NCBI GenBank assembly: GCA_947652925.1 | Contig: CANTEW010000004.1 | Location: 34,028 to 98,027, forward strand | Origin: an uncultured Lachnospiraceae bacterium | GTDB lineage: Bacteria > Bacillota > Clostridia > Lachnospirales > Lachnospiraceae | DNA: 64,000 bases | Direction of reading: 5' to 3' | Shown: in pieces, positions 18,032-26,895 of the stretch | How positions within the stretch are numbered: the first letter of the stretch is position 1 | Layout: each line of letters begins with the position of its first letter | The notes under the pieces: generated by a model | Seen by the model: only the letters and a program-made list of their open reading frames with translations | What the model was told of the DNA's origin: nothing | The model's database searches: none | Translations under genes and position numbers: made by a program

Positions 18032-18952
18032 TCACAGTTTTTCCACATATTCCAACACAGATGCCACTGCATTGGCTCCATCTGCAGCCGCTGTTATGAT
18101 CTGGCGGAGTGTTTTAGTGCGGATATCTCCAGCGGCGAAGACTCCGGGGGTACTGGTCTTGCAGTCTTCCCCGGCGATGTAATAGCCTGCCCGGTCTACA
18201 GCGGCGATCTGTTCCAGTCCCTGGTTGTTAGGGAGGATACCTACCGCTATGAATATCCCGTCTACGTCCAGGCGGCTGCGGCTGTTTTTTTGCTTATCAT
18301 ATATCTCGATCCCTGTGACTTGCCGGTCGCCCACGATCTCTTTCACTTCATGGTCCCAGCATATCTCCACATTTTCCAGCTGCATCAGCCTGTACTGTAA
18401 GATCTTAGCCGCTCGGAGTTTATCCCTCCTGTGTATCAGATAGACTTTTTTGCAGATCCGGGACAGGAATATGGCGTCTTCTACGGCCACATCCCCGCCG
18501 CCCACGACGGCTGTGATCCCATCTTTGAAGAAAGCGCCATCGCAGGTGGCACAGTAAGAGACACCTCTCCCAATGAGCTCTTTTTCTCCCGGGATGTTCA
18601 GCAGCCGATGGCGGGCTCCTGTGGCGATGATCACAGTGTGTGTCTGATAGGTGTCCTGCTCTGTCTCAATACGAAAACCGCCATCTGCGGAAGTGATCCC
18701 TGTGGCTTCCCCCTGTTCGATAGGCAGTCCTGTCTCTCTGGCATGTTTTTCAAAGGCTTCCCCCAATCCTATCCCCGAGATCAGGGGCATACCTGGATAG
18801 TTATCCACTTCGAATGTGTTGAGTACCTGTCCTCCAGTCACATATCCTTTTTCCAGGAGCAATGTGTTGAGCTTTGCACGCATGGCATAGATCCCTGCCG
18901 TGATGCCGGCAGGACCGGATCCAAGGATCACCAGATCATATTTTTTCTTCAT
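18032..18952 (-). CDS. trxB: Thioredoxin-disulfide reductase
   Basis: A 306-residue FAD enzyme that reduces thioredoxin with NADPH. FAD-binding GSGPAG is at residues 11-16, the redox-active pair is Cys134 and Cys137 in CATCDG, NADPH-binding GGGDVAVEDAIFLS follows, and the C-terminal FAD motif is FAAGDIRTKTLRQI. Length and order are those of low-molecular-weight bacterial TrxB. The start ATG at 18952 has AAAGGAG 10 bp upstream; the frame stays open further upstream, but those residues are not family-like. The gene stands alone on the minus strand with DnaA boxes just beyond its 3' end. No thioredoxin gene is adjacent. Confidence 0.95.
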   Translation of the reverse strand: MKKKYDLVILGSGPAGITAGIYAMRAKLNTLLLEKGYVTGGQVLNTFEVDNYPGMPLISGIGLGEAFEKHARETGLPIEQGEATGITSADGGFRIETEQDTYQTHTVIIATGARHRLLNIPGEKELIGRGVSYCATCDGAFFKDGITAVVGGGDVAVEDAIFLSRICKKVYLIHRRDKLRAAKILQYRLMQLENVEICWDHEVKEIVGDRQVTGIEIYDKQKNSRSRLDVDGIFIAVGILPNNQGLEQIAAVDRAGYYIAGEDCKTSTPGVFAAGDIRTKTLRQIITAAADGANAVASVLEYVEKL

Positions 18953-19036
18953 ATAACGTACTCCTTTACATGACATAGATATATGTTTTTGCCAATAAGA
19001 TATAGAAAGCTTGTAATATCCAAATGAGAGGATCTT

Positions 19037-20794
19037 ATGAAAAAAAAGAAAACCCTCAAGTTCATCGCCATTGCCCTGGGATTGTGTCTGGTACTCGCAC
19101 TGGGGGTATTGGCAGGTTATGGTCAAAAGCATTGGGCATTTACAGAAAACGGCCGTTTTGTAAAGTTTGCAGATGATCTGTTCCTGGGAGAAGTAGCTGC
19201 CAACACTCTGAATCTGCACTACACTCTGGCGCATCCAGAAGAATACGGGATCACAGACTATGCCATCTCCCTGGGGGCCATGTCTGCGGCTCCGGATGCG
19301 GGACAGTACGAGAAGATGGAGGAATGTATAAATACACTCAAAAAATTTGAATACAAAAAACTCTCTTCAGAAAATCAAGTGACCCTCGACATGCTGCTCC
19401 TCTATTTCACCACAGAAAGGACGTCGAGAAAATTCTATTATCTGGATGAACCTCTGGGGGAGACGTTAGGTATCCAGGCGCAGCTCCCTGTCCTCCTAGC
19501 AGAATATACGTTTTATGACAGGCAGGATATCGCTGATTATCTGAGGCTTCTGGGGACCATCGATCCTTACTTTAAAGATATCCTGGAATTTGAGAAGGCC
19601 AAAGTCCAGCAGGGGTTGTTTATGGGAGAACGTTCTCTGGAAGGTATTATATCCCAATGCCGGGAATTTATCGCTGATCCTCACAATAATTTCCTATCGG
19701 AGGTCTTTCGGGACAAATTAGAAGAGTTCTCTCGGGATAAGGAAAAACTTTCATTAGAAGAAATACAGAACTTTCAGACAGCCCATCAGCAGATGATGGA
19801 GAAACACGTGATCCCTGCCTACGAGATGCTCATCCAGGGATTGGAGGCCATGAGAGGTGCAGGACAAAATGAGAACGGGCTGCGCCATTACGAAAATGGG
19901 CGTTCCTATTATCAATATCTCCTCCGGAGTGACGTGGGTGTCTATACGACAGTGGGTGCGATCGAAAAACAGCTGTATGATCAGCTCATGGCAGATTATC
20001 GTGAATTGGGGGATCTGCTGAAAAAAGATCCTTCTCTGATCACTTCCGTTTACCACAATGATTTTGAACTGGACTCTCCACAGGCGGCGCTGCAGACGCT
20101 GGAAAAAGCGTATACCCAACATTTTCCGGCTCTCGCGGAGACCAGCTATCAGGTAAAGTATGTACATCCTTCCCTGTCTGCTTTTTTAAGCCCTGCTTTT
20201 TATCTGAACCCGCCTAAAGATACTCTGTCCCCGAATACGATCTACATCAACAAGGCCAGCCAGGCTTCAGATCTGGAACTTTTTGCCACGCTCGCCCATG
20301 AAGGGTTCCCTGGGCATTTATATCAATCTCTATATTTCCAAAAGAGCGATCCCCATGCGATCCGCAGTATCATGGGCTTTGGAGGGTATATCGAAGGATG
20401 GGCCACTTACATTGAGCCGTACGGTTATAGATATGCGCCGGTGGATGCGGATCTGACCCGGCTGCTCTGGCTGAATCGTTCTGTCAATCTGTGTATCTAT
20501 TCCCTGCTGGATGTGGGCGTGCATTATTATGGATGGACACTCTCCAATGCGGCACAGTATTTAAGACCCTTTGGGATCACAGATGAGAAGATCATAGAGG
20601 AGATCTTCCAGTCTGTGGTGGAGGCTCCGGCAAATTATCTGCGCTATTATCTGGGGTCCCTGAACTTTAAGCAGCTCCGGCAGGAGATGCAGGAGAAGGA
20701 GGGGGAGAAGTTCGATATCCGCCGATTCCATGAAAGGGTCCTGAAGATCGGGCCTGTACAATTCCCCGTACTCAGAAAACATTTGGGGTTGTGA
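19037..20794 (+). CDS. DUF885 family putative metallopeptidase, membrane-anchored
   Basis: The 585-residue protein begins with a positively charged stretch and a hydrophobic segment (FIAIALGLCLVLALGVLAGY), which looks like an uncleaved signal anchor. The body matches the DUF885 family: the hallmark LAHEGFPGHLYQ near residue 418 gives a HExxPGH-like zinc motif, followed by GGYIEGWATYIE, the second family block. The family is related to M32-type carboxypeptidases, and the protein probably acts on peptides outside the membrane; no substrate can be read from the sequence. It is divergent from trxB, with 84 bp between starts. Confidence 0.8.
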   Translation: MKKKKTLKFIAIALGLCLVLALGVLAGYGQKHWAFTENGRFVKFADDLFLGEVAANTLNLHYTLAHPEEYGITDYAISLGAMSAAPDAGQYEKMEECINTLKKFEYKKLSSENQVTLDMLLLYFTTERTSRKFYYLDEPLGETLGIQAQLPVLLAEYTFYDRQDIADYLRLLGTIDPYFKDILEFEKAKVQQGLFMGERSLEGIISQCREFIADPHNNFLSEVFRDKLEEFSRDKEKLSLEEIQNFQTAHQQMMEKHVIPAYEMLIQGLEAMRGAGQNENGLRHYENGRSYYQYLLRSDVGVYTTVGAIEKQLYDQLMADYRELGDLLKKDPSLITSVYHNDFELDSPQAALQTLEKAYTQHFPALAETSYQVKYVHPSLSAFLSPAFYLNPPKDTLSPNTIYINKASQASDLELFATLAHEGFPGHLYQSLYFQKSDPHAIRSIMGFGGYIEGWATYIEPYGYRYAPVDADLTRLLWLNRSVNLCIYSLLDVGVHYYGWTLSNAAQYLRPFGITDEKIIEEIFQSVVEAPANYLRYYLGSLNFKQLRQEMQEKEGEKFDIRRFHERVLKIGPVQFPVLRKHLGL

Positions 20795-20814
20795 AAGATC
20801 TTATGTTCCGGATG

Positions 20815-20841
20815 AGGGTGGCGTAGCAGGCTACGGCACCC
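20815..20841 (+). terminator. Stem-loop after the DUF885 gene, possible terminator
   Basis: GGGTGGCGTAGC and GCTACGGCACCC pair with one mismatch around a very short loop. There is no T-run after it, so it may be a weak or factor-dependent terminator, or an mRNA 3'-end protector. Confidence 0.35.
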
Positions 20842-20961
20842 GGATAAGGGGCATATATCCCGCAGAGTGGGTGTACAGGCGGCATGGGTGATATCTGGAG
20901 ACATGCAGAGTATCATTGGACGGTCATGGACGATCTTCGACTATCTTCTTTGTCCAGTATC

Positions 20962-20970
20962 TGATATAAT
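20962..20970 (+). promoter_or_regulatory. Extended -10 promoter for the CapA-like gene
   Basis: TGATATAAT is a perfect extended -10 (TGnTATAAT). No good -35 is visible. Transcription would start near 20977, which supports the start codon at 21007 rather than the in-frame ATG at 20980. Confidence 0.5.
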
Positions 20971-21006
20971 GTTGGAGATATGTTTTTAAGAAAGGAAGAG
21001 ATCTAT

Positions 21007-22434
21007 ATGAAACGGAATAATATACCATTAGAGATCATAGAAGAGAACAGGGCGAAGATCAGTCTGGCCCTCTCTATCGTGACGCTGGCCGTCCTCTGTC
21101 TGATCATCACGCAGGTAGACAAGGCTTTTGTATCGGCGGAAAAAAAGGCTGCTTCTGTCTCCAGCCAGGAAGAAGGGAAAGAGGAAGTGCTGGAGACTTC
21201 CACCTCTTCTGTCCGTATCATAGCTGCAGGCAATAATATATTTGATGATAACATCCTGGCTGCTGGACAAGCAAATGGAGAGACCTGGAATTATGATCAG
21301 ATATACAGCCTTGTAAAAGACCAGATCGGACAGGCTGACTTGTCTATCGTTACCCAGGAGTCTCCATTTACCACGGATCATGCTCTTGTCAGCGGCGGTC
21401 CTGTGTATTCCACTCCTGTAGAGGTAGCCAATGCACTGGTCAATGCCGGCTTTGATATCATCGCCAGTGCCACTGAACATGCCGATGATTTTGGTTCGGA
21501 GTACATCAACAATACTCTGGGGTTCTGGCAGTCTACACACCCACAGATCACAGTGCTGGGTCTCCATGGTACCCAGGAGGATGCCGCCGGCGTCCGTGTG
21601 GTAGAGGTAAATGGTATCAAGATCGCGCTCCTCGATCATTCATTTGGCTCTAACACTGATTCGATAAAGAATGATGCCCCGTTTATGGTGGATTATCTGG
21701 AAAAAGAAAAAGTGGCGAACGCCATCGCCCAGGCAAAAGGAGTCAGCGATTGTATCATTTTTCTGGCCCACTGGGGGACGGTGGACAATGCTGTACCTAA
21801 TGTATATCAGGACCAGTGGACGCAATTTTTGCTGCAGCAGGGGGTAAAAGTCGTCATCGGCTCCCATCCGCAGGTACTGCAGCCATGCCAGCTGCTCACG
21901 GATATGGATGGAAATGAGATGTTGGTATATTATTCTCTGGGGAATCTTGTTTCTGGTGCGCAGACGGCACCGGAGTTATTGGGAGGATTGGCTGGATTTA
22001 CGCTGGAAAAGACAGTCACTGGCGATCAGAGTACGGTGAAGGTCGTATCGAATGAACTCACGCCCGTGGTCATGCATTATTCAGAAAACCTTAATATATG
22101 TAATGTATATCCTTTGTCCGCTTATACAGACGCTCTTGCCCAGGGACATGGTGTCTTGGCTGTGGATCCCTATGCGACGATGAGCCTGGCTTCGCTCCAG
22201 GATCTGTTCAACTATATCATGGGTATCCAGGTCCAGCCGTCTGGCGATACCAACCTTTTGGACTATACATTTAATCCGGATACGACTCTCACGGGTCCCG
22301 ACGGGAGTATCTTATATCCAGGAGAGATACAGGCTGCAAATGCTGCGGATGGGACGTTGGATACTCTGATACAGGTGATGTCCGGCGCAGGGACGCAAGA
22401 AGGGATGGATACAGGATCATTGCAGGCCGAATAG
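21007..22434 (+). CDS. CapA family protein (poly-gamma-glutamate capsule type metallophosphatase-like)
   Basis: ATG 21007 is preceded by AAAGGAAG at 20991-20998; an in-frame ATG at 20980 has its GGAG only 2 bp away. The 476-residue protein has one membrane segment near residues 20-40 (LSIVTLAVLCLIITQVD) and an external domain of the CapA/PGA_cap family: AAGNNIFDDNI at the start, ADLSIVTQESPF, ANALVNAGFDIIASATEHADD, FLAHWGTVDNAVPN, and VVIGSHPQVLQPCQLL with YYSLGNLVSGAQ, which correspond to the calcineurin-like fold blocks of this family. Many such proteins are encoded outside capsule loci and their substrate is unknown; no other pgs/cap genes are nearby. Its 3' end overlaps the convergent TatD gene by 18 bp. 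Confidence 0.82.
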   Translation: MKRNNIPLEIIEENRAKISLALSIVTLAVLCLIITQVDKAFVSAEKKAASVSSQEEGKEEVLETSTSSVRIIAAGNNIFDDNILAAGQANGETWNYDQIYSLVKDQIGQADLSIVTQESPFTTDHALVSGGPVYSTPVEVANALVNAGFDIIASATEHADDFGSEYINNTLGFWQSTHPQITVLGLHGTQEDAAGVRVVEVNGIKIALLDHSFGSNTDSIKNDAPFMVDYLEKEKVANAIAQAKGVSDCIIFLAHWGTVDNAVPNVYQDQWTQFLLQQGVKVVIGSHPQVLQPCQLLTDMDGNEMLVYYSLGNLVSGAQTAPELLGGLAGFTLEKTVTGDQSTVKVVSNELTPVVMHYSENLNICNVYPLSAYTDALAQGHGVLAVDPYATMSLASLQDLFNYIMGIQVQPSGDTNLLDYTFNPDTTLTGPDGSILYPGEIQAANAADGTLDTLIQVMSGAGTQEGMDTGSLQAE

Positions 22435-23187
22435 CCTTTTTGCATTGGAAGTTGTGACGTCTATGACCTGGTCATAGGGGATGCCCTTTATATTGGCGAG
22501 TTCTTTGGCGATATAGGGCAGGTTCAGGGAAGAATTGCGTTTTCCTCTGTTGGGGACTGGGGAGAGATAGGGACTGTCTGTCTCCAGGACGATCTGCTCT
22601 AAAGGGGCATAAGAAGCGACTTCTTTTAGTTTTTTTGCATTGGGGAATGTGAGGACCCCGCCGATGCCTAAGAGAAGGCCCATATCCAGGTATTCCCTGG
22701 CGATCTCCACAGAGTAAGAAAAACAGTGGATGATCCCTCCAGACATCTCTCCTGCCCGGAGTCCCTTCATGGTGTCCAGGGTATCTGCCGCTGCGTCCCT
22801 GCTGTGTATGATGAAGGGTTTCTTCTCCTGGCGGGCGATCTCCATCTGGGCGCAGAACCATTTTTTTTGTGTATCATGGCTTTCTGTGTCCCAATGATAG
22901 TCCAGTCCGATCTCTCCGATGGCGACAGCTTTTTCGTGGCGGGAGAGCCTTTGGATCTTTTCTAAGATCTGGTCGTCCATACCGCCCACTTCATCGGGGT
23001 GTATGCCGACGGCTCCATATATAAAAGGGTATCTCTCCATCAGACGGGCCGTGTCATCCAGACTGTCGATAGAGGCGCATACGTTCACTACAGTTTCGAT
23101 ACCATGATCTGGCAGAGAATCTAAAAGCTCGTCACGGTCCGGGTCAAAAGCTCCATCATCGTAATGTGCATGGCTCTCAAATATCAT
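22417..23187 (-). CDS. TatD family metal-dependent hydrolase / 3'-5' DNase
   Basis: The 256-residue protein starts at ATG 23187 with AAAGGAG upstream (the frame extends further but without homology). Metal ligands of the TatD TIM barrel are present: HAHYDD at the start (HxH), GEIGLDYHW with the Glu ligand, PFIIHSRDA, IIHCFSYS and LETDSPYLSP. The protein has the normal family length. The usual role is a Mg2+-dependent deoxyribonuclease in DNA repair or turnover. The second gene upstream on the same strand is a small membrane protein at 23261, separated by a hairpin. Confidence 0.93.
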   Translation of the reverse strand: MIFESHAHYDDGAFDPDRDELLDSLPDHGIETVVNVCASIDSLDDTARLMERYPFIYGAVGIHPDEVGGMDDQILEKIQRLSRHEKAVAIGEIGLDYHWDTESHDTQKKWFCAQMEIARQEKKPFIIHSRDAAADTLDTMKGLRAGEMSGGIIHCFSYSVEIAREYLDMGLLLGIGGVLTFPNAKKLKEVASYAPLEQIVLETDSPYLSPVPNRGKRNSSLNLPYIAKELANIKGIPYDQVIDVTTSNAKRLFGLQ

Positions 23188-23217
23188 GATCGAGGCTCCT
23201 TTCTTTAAAATCTCAGA

Positions 23218-23262
23218 CCGCCCAACAGCCGTGCGGTACTGCAGGCTGTTGGGCGGTTTTTT
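23218..23262 (+). terminator. Strong hairpin with T6, terminator in plus direction
   Basis: A perfect 13-bp stem CCGCCCAACAGCC / GGCTGTTGGGCGG with a 13-nt loop is followed by TTTTTT at 23257-23262 on the plus strand. Both adjacent genes are on the minus strand, where the stem is followed only by TCTGAGATTTT. It may stop CapA transcripts that read antisense through tatD, and weakly stop minus-strand transcripts. Confidence 0.75.
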
Positions 23263-23701
23263 ATTTGGATCCGCGGGATCTGGATAGAAATCCTTTTTTC
23301 TTGGCGGGTGTCTCCAACGGTCCCCGCACACCTTTGACGCCTACGATATAGATCCCGCTGACCTCAGCTTTGACTTCTTTCTTCACAGGGATCAGTTCGA
23401 AGATCTTCTCGTCACTGATCAGGGTCGTGATCCTGGGTCCTACTTTTGCCTTGACTACGGGCAGTTTCATCCTGCGCATCATCTTAGGGGTCTGGTCGAT
23501 CACCATCTGGGGAAGACCGGTTTCCTTTAAAGGCATCCTTTTTTTATCAATGATCAGCATCGAGATCGTCTGCTTGGCAGCTTCTATCTGTGCTTGCTGT
23601 GCTTCCTGCTTTTTCTGGGCCTTTTTGCCAAGAAAATAAAGGACAGCCAGCACGATCACCAGAATGACCAGAATGATCAGCAGTACCATCCAAAGTTTCA
23701 T
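23261..23701 (-). CDS. Small single-pass membrane protein of unknown function
   Basis: Start ATG 23701 has a very strong site, AAAGGAGGAGAAAT. A minus-strand promoter just upstream (23736-23764) also supports this start over the in-frame ATGs further upstream. The 146-residue product has a strongly hydrophobic helix at residues 3-23 (WMVLLIILVILVIVLAVLYF), a charged coiled segment (KKAQKKQEAQQAQIEAAKQ), and a soluble domain with KAKVGPRITTLISDEK and VSGIYIVGVKGVRG, ending in a basic tail. I recognise no named family. The architecture suggests a membrane-anchored cytoplasmic protein. The stop codon lies inside the T-run of the adjacent hairpin. Confidence 0.75.
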   Translation of the reverse strand: MKLWMVLLIILVILVIVLAVLYFLGKKAQKKQEAQQAQIEAAKQTISMLIIDKKRMPLKETGLPQMVIDQTPKMMRRMKLPVVKAKVGPRITTLISDEKIFELIPVKKEVKAEVSGIYIVGVKGVRGPLETPAKKKGFLSRSRGSK

Positions 23702-23735
23702 ATTTCTCCTCCTTTTTACCCGGATATCCTTGTCC

Positions 23736-23764
23736 ATTTTAGCATTCTTTTCTATAAAAGGCAA
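23736..23764 (-). promoter_or_regulatory. Promoter of the small membrane protein gene
   Basis: On the minus strand TTGCCT (23759-23764) and TAAAAT (23736-23741) are 17 bp apart, with TGC before the -10 (extended -10). It is back to back with the plus-strand promoter at 23773. Confidence 0.55.
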
Positions 23765-23772
23765 ATAGAAAG

Positions 23773-23800
23773 TTGAAAATGTTCGGATCTATGCTATAAT
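23773..23800 (+). promoter_or_regulatory. Promoter of the first deacetylase-like gene
   Basis: TTGAAA (23773-23778), a 16-bp spacer, and TATAAT (23795-23800) preceded by TGC give a good extended sigma-A type promoter. It would drive the four-gene run from 23925 to 29347. Confidence 0.65.
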
Positions 23801-23924
23801 AAGAGTGTACAGAAAGATCCAAGTATATAAACAGGTGTGCCGGCAGGCCGTTTTTATGGCTTTCATGAATGTCCGGGCATACTTTGGCATACCATGAACA
23901 AAGGATATGAAGGAGATAAATTGG

Positions 23925-25388
23925 ATGGATCAAAATGAGCAGCCTATCAGCTATGATGAGCAAAGAAGGCGCAAGGTAGCCATCCAGAGGGAACGCCGTG
24001 AAGCACAGGTGCGCAGGAACAGGCGCATCATAGGCGGAGCCGTCGCAGCGACAGTTGTCGTGATCGTGGCTGCGGGACTATACCCGGTCACAGGAGGGTT
24101 TGGGATACATAAGAAAGGCAGAGCATCGCAGCCGGTCCATAAAGAGGCGTCTGCACATGTAGAAGAGGCATCCGGGAAAAAAGAAGCAGAGGCGCCAAAG
24201 ATATTGGAACAGGCGGACAGGCTGGCAGCTATGTACGATTATGATGGAGCGGTCGCTCTGCTGCAGGGGCAAAAGGATTACCAGGGGAACAGCCAGATGC
24301 AGCAGAAGGTGAGCCAGTATCAGGAGACGAAGGACTCCTGTGTATCCTGGCCGATCGAGGAAGTGACCCATGTATTTTACCATACATTGATCGCTGACCC
24401 GTCCAGAGCTTTTGACGGAGACAGCAAAGCAGCCGGATATAACCAGGTCATGACCACGATCGACGAGTTCAATGCGATCACCCAGTCTATGTATGACAAA
24501 GGGTTTGTCATGGTCAGCCTCAAAGACATGGCGACTGTGTCTGTGGATGGAGCAGGTTACCATAATATGCAAAGGGGAGAGATCTTACTGCCGCCGGGAA
24601 AACAGCCTTTTGTGCTTTCCCAGGATGATGTGAGTTATTACCATTATATGGATGGGGATGGCTGTGCGCGGAAATTGGTGGTGGATCAAAATGGGGATAT
24701 CAAGAACGAATATGTAAATGGAGATGGGACGGTGGAGATCGGAGATTATGATATGGTCCCGCTGATCGACCGGTTCGTAGAGCAGCATCCGGATTTTTCA
24801 TACCGGGGGGCGAAAGGCATCATAGCCCTGACCGGATATAACGGTGTGCTGGGCTATTATACGGACGGAGTCTATAAGACCCGGGAGGATCTGGATGAGA
24901 ACCAGGTCAGATATCTCCAGGACAATCCGGATTTTGACTATGAGGAACAAGTGGAGGAGGCAAAAAAGGTTGCCCAGGCCATGCGGGAGGATGGATGGGA
25001 GTTTGCCAGCCATACATGGGGACATATTAACGTAGGGGAACGGTCATTGGAGGATCTGCAGACGGATACCCAGAAGTGGCTGGACTATGTCAAGCCCATC
25101 GTGGAACCGGTGGATACTATCATCTTTGCTTTCGGTTCGGATATCTGTGGTCCGGAGGATTATTCGGGAGAAAAATTTGACTATCTGAAGAGCCAGGGAT
25201 TTGATTATTATTGTAATGTAGATTCAAGCCAATATTGGGTACAGCTCAGGGATACATATCTGCGGATGGGGCGCAGGAATCTGGATGGATACAGGATGTA
25301 TTACCATCCGGAGCTGCTGGCGGATCTGTTCGACGCCGCGGCTGTTTTTGATAAGACACGTCCTGTGCCTGTACCGCCAATGGGTTGA
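23925..25388 (+). CDS. Membrane-anchored polysaccharide-deacetylase-like protein, first of a tandem pair
   Basis: ATG 23925 follows AAGGAG at 23910-23915. The 487-residue protein has a basic N-terminus, one hydrophobic anchor (GAVAATVVVIVAAGLYP, about residues 38-55), a short TPR-like helix pair (DRLAAMYDYDGAVALLQGQ) and a large extracytoplasmic domain. That domain looks like the NodB/polysaccharide deacetylase superfamily: the acidic pair in FVLSQDDVSYYHYM and the metal-binding histidines in FASHTWGHINV (HxxxH). A sugar amide hydrolysis on peptidoglycan or another glycan is inferred only. It is closely similar over most of its length to the next gene, from which it differs by having a transmembrane anchor instead of a lipobox. 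Confidence 0.75.
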   Translation: MDQNEQPISYDEQRRRKVAIQRERREAQVRRNRRIIGGAVAATVVVIVAAGLYPVTGGFGIHKKGRASQPVHKEASAHVEEASGKKEAEAPKILEQADRLAAMYDYDGAVALLQGQKDYQGNSQMQQKVSQYQETKDSCVSWPIEEVTHVFYHTLIADPSRAFDGDSKAAGYNQVMTTIDEFNAITQSMYDKGFVMVSLKDMATVSVDGAGYHNMQRGEILLPPGKQPFVLSQDDVSYYHYMDGDGCARKLVVDQNGDIKNEYVNGDGTVEIGDYDMVPLIDRFVEQHPDFSYRGAKGIIALTGYNGVLGYYTDGVYKTREDLDENQVRYLQDNPDFDYEEQVEEAKKVAQAMREDGWEFASHTWGHINVGERSLEDLQTDTQKWLDYVKPIVEPVDTIIFAFGSDICGPEDYSGEKFDYLKSQGFDYYCNVDSSQYWVQLRDTYLRMGRRNLDGYRMYYHPELLADLFDAAAVFDKTRPVPVPPMG

Positions 25389-25429
25389 TGGTCAATGGAT
25401 GAAATAGGGGAAAAGGGGAGAACATAAAG

Positions 25430-26875
25430 ATGAAGAAAGGATGGTCGATCGCAGCTACCGTGCTGTGCCTGGGTCTTGCCGGCACAGCATTTGGCGGCTG
25501 TCAGCATATCATGCCATTTTCTGAGGATCTGGCCACTTCCGGGACGGTACCGGAGGAGAGTACCACATCTTCCAATACCGGGATCGCGTTTAAGAGCAGA
25601 CCCCGGGACAGCGGAGAGTCTTCGGGAAAAGCTGTGGCAGAGGACACCAGTGATGTATCTGTATCCGGGGATCGGGCAGATGATCGGGATAAAGAAGAGA
25701 AGGATGGGATCTTACAGCAGGCGCAGAGACTGGCGGCCATGTATGACTATGACAATGCCATCGCTCTGCTGCAGGGACAGCCGGAGGAGCCGGGATATGC
25801 CCAGGCGATCGGGCAGATGGAGGAGATCCGGGATTCCTGTGTCCCATGGACACCGGAGCAGGTGACCCATGTGTTTTATCATACGTTGATCAAAGACACT
25901 GCATTGGCTTTTGATGGGGATAGTGATTCCGCCGGATATGACCAGGTCATGACCACGATCGACGAGTTCAATGCGATCACCCAGTCCATGTATGAGAGAG
26001 GATTTGTGATGGTGTCACTGGAGGATCTGGCCGTAAAAGATGAGAACGGCAATATGGTCCCCAAAGAGATCTTGCTGCCGCCGGGGAAACAGCCTTTCGT
26101 GCTGTCTCAGGATGATGTGAGTTATTATCACTATATGGACGGCGACGGGATGGCCAGCCGCCTTGTGGTGGATGAGGACGGACAGGTGAAGGCGGAATAT
26201 GTGGGAGCAGATGGGAGTGTGTCAGTGGGGGACTATGATATGGTGCCCCTGATCGATGCGTTCGTGGAAGAGCATCCGGATTTTTCGTACCGGGGAGCGA
26301 AAGGGATCATAGCCCTGACCGGGTATGAAGGGGTCTTAGGGTACAGGACCGACGGCGTGTATGAGACACGCCAGGAATTGGACGAGCTGCAGCAGGTATA
26401 TCTGGACACACATCCGGATTTTGATCACGAGGCGGAAGTGGCCCGAGCCACAGAGACGGCCAACGCCATGAAAGAAAACGGCTGGGCATTTGCCAGCCAT
26501 ACATGGGGACATATCAACGTGGGAGAGAGTTCCCTGGAGCGTCTGAAGACCGATACAGAAAAGTGGCTGACTTATGTGGCGCCCATCGTGGGCGGATCTG
26601 ATAAGATCATCTTTGCCTTCGGGGCGGATCTGTCCGGAGCGGAAGGTTACTCTGGGGAAAAGTTTGACTACCTGAAAGCACAGGGATTTGATTATTACTG
26701 CAATGTGGATTCCAGTCAGTACTGGGTGCAGATCACACCAGGTTATCTCCGCATGGGGCGCCGAAATCTGGATGGGTACAGGATGTACTACAACCCGGAA
26801 CTTTTGAGCGATCTGTTTGATGCAGAGAAGGTGTTCGATCCGGCCAGGCCTACACCGGTGCCGGAGATGTCATAA
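25430..26875 (+). CDS. Polysaccharide-deacetylase-like lipoprotein, second of a tandem pair
   Basis: The 481-residue protein starts at ATG 25430 behind GGGGAG. A signal peptide with a lipobox-like end (GLAGTAFGGC, Cys about residue 24) points to a lipoprotein. After a Ser/Thr-rich linker comes the same helix pair (LAAMYDYDNAIALLQGQ) and the same deacetylase-like domain as in the preceding gene: FVLSQDDVSYYHYMDGDG, FSYRGAKGIIALTGY, FASHTWGHINVGE, FDYYCNVDSSQYWVQ and LRMGRRNLDGYRMYY are shared almost word for word. The pair is a recent or conserved tandem duplication with the anchor changed. Function is not certain; metal ligands Asp and two His are kept in both. Confidence 0.75.
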   Translation: MKKGWSIAATVLCLGLAGTAFGGCQHIMPFSEDLATSGTVPEESTTSSNTGIAFKSRPRDSGESSGKAVAEDTSDVSVSGDRADDRDKEEKDGILQQAQRLAAMYDYDNAIALLQGQPEEPGYAQAIGQMEEIRDSCVPWTPEQVTHVFYHTLIKDTALAFDGDSDSAGYDQVMTTIDEFNAITQSMYERGFVMVSLEDLAVKDENGNMVPKEILLPPGKQPFVLSQDDVSYYHYMDGDGMASRLVVDEDGQVKAEYVGADGSVSVGDYDMVPLIDAFVEEHPDFSYRGAKGIIALTGYEGVLGYRTDGVYETRQELDELQQVYLDTHPDFDHEAEVARATETANAMKENGWAFASHTWGHINVGESSLERLKTDTEKWLTYVAPIVGGSDKIIFAFGADLSGAEGYSGEKFDYLKAQGFDYYCNVDSSQYWVQITPGYLRMGRRNLDGYRMYYNPELLSDLFDAEKVFDPARPTPVPEMS

Positions 26876-26895
26876 TATAGAGGAGAGCATTTATC

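Noticed and set aside
18953-19234. N-terminal extension of trxB by 94 residues
   Set aside because: The extension crosses the divergent DUF885 start and has no homology; ATG 18952 has a strong ribosome site.
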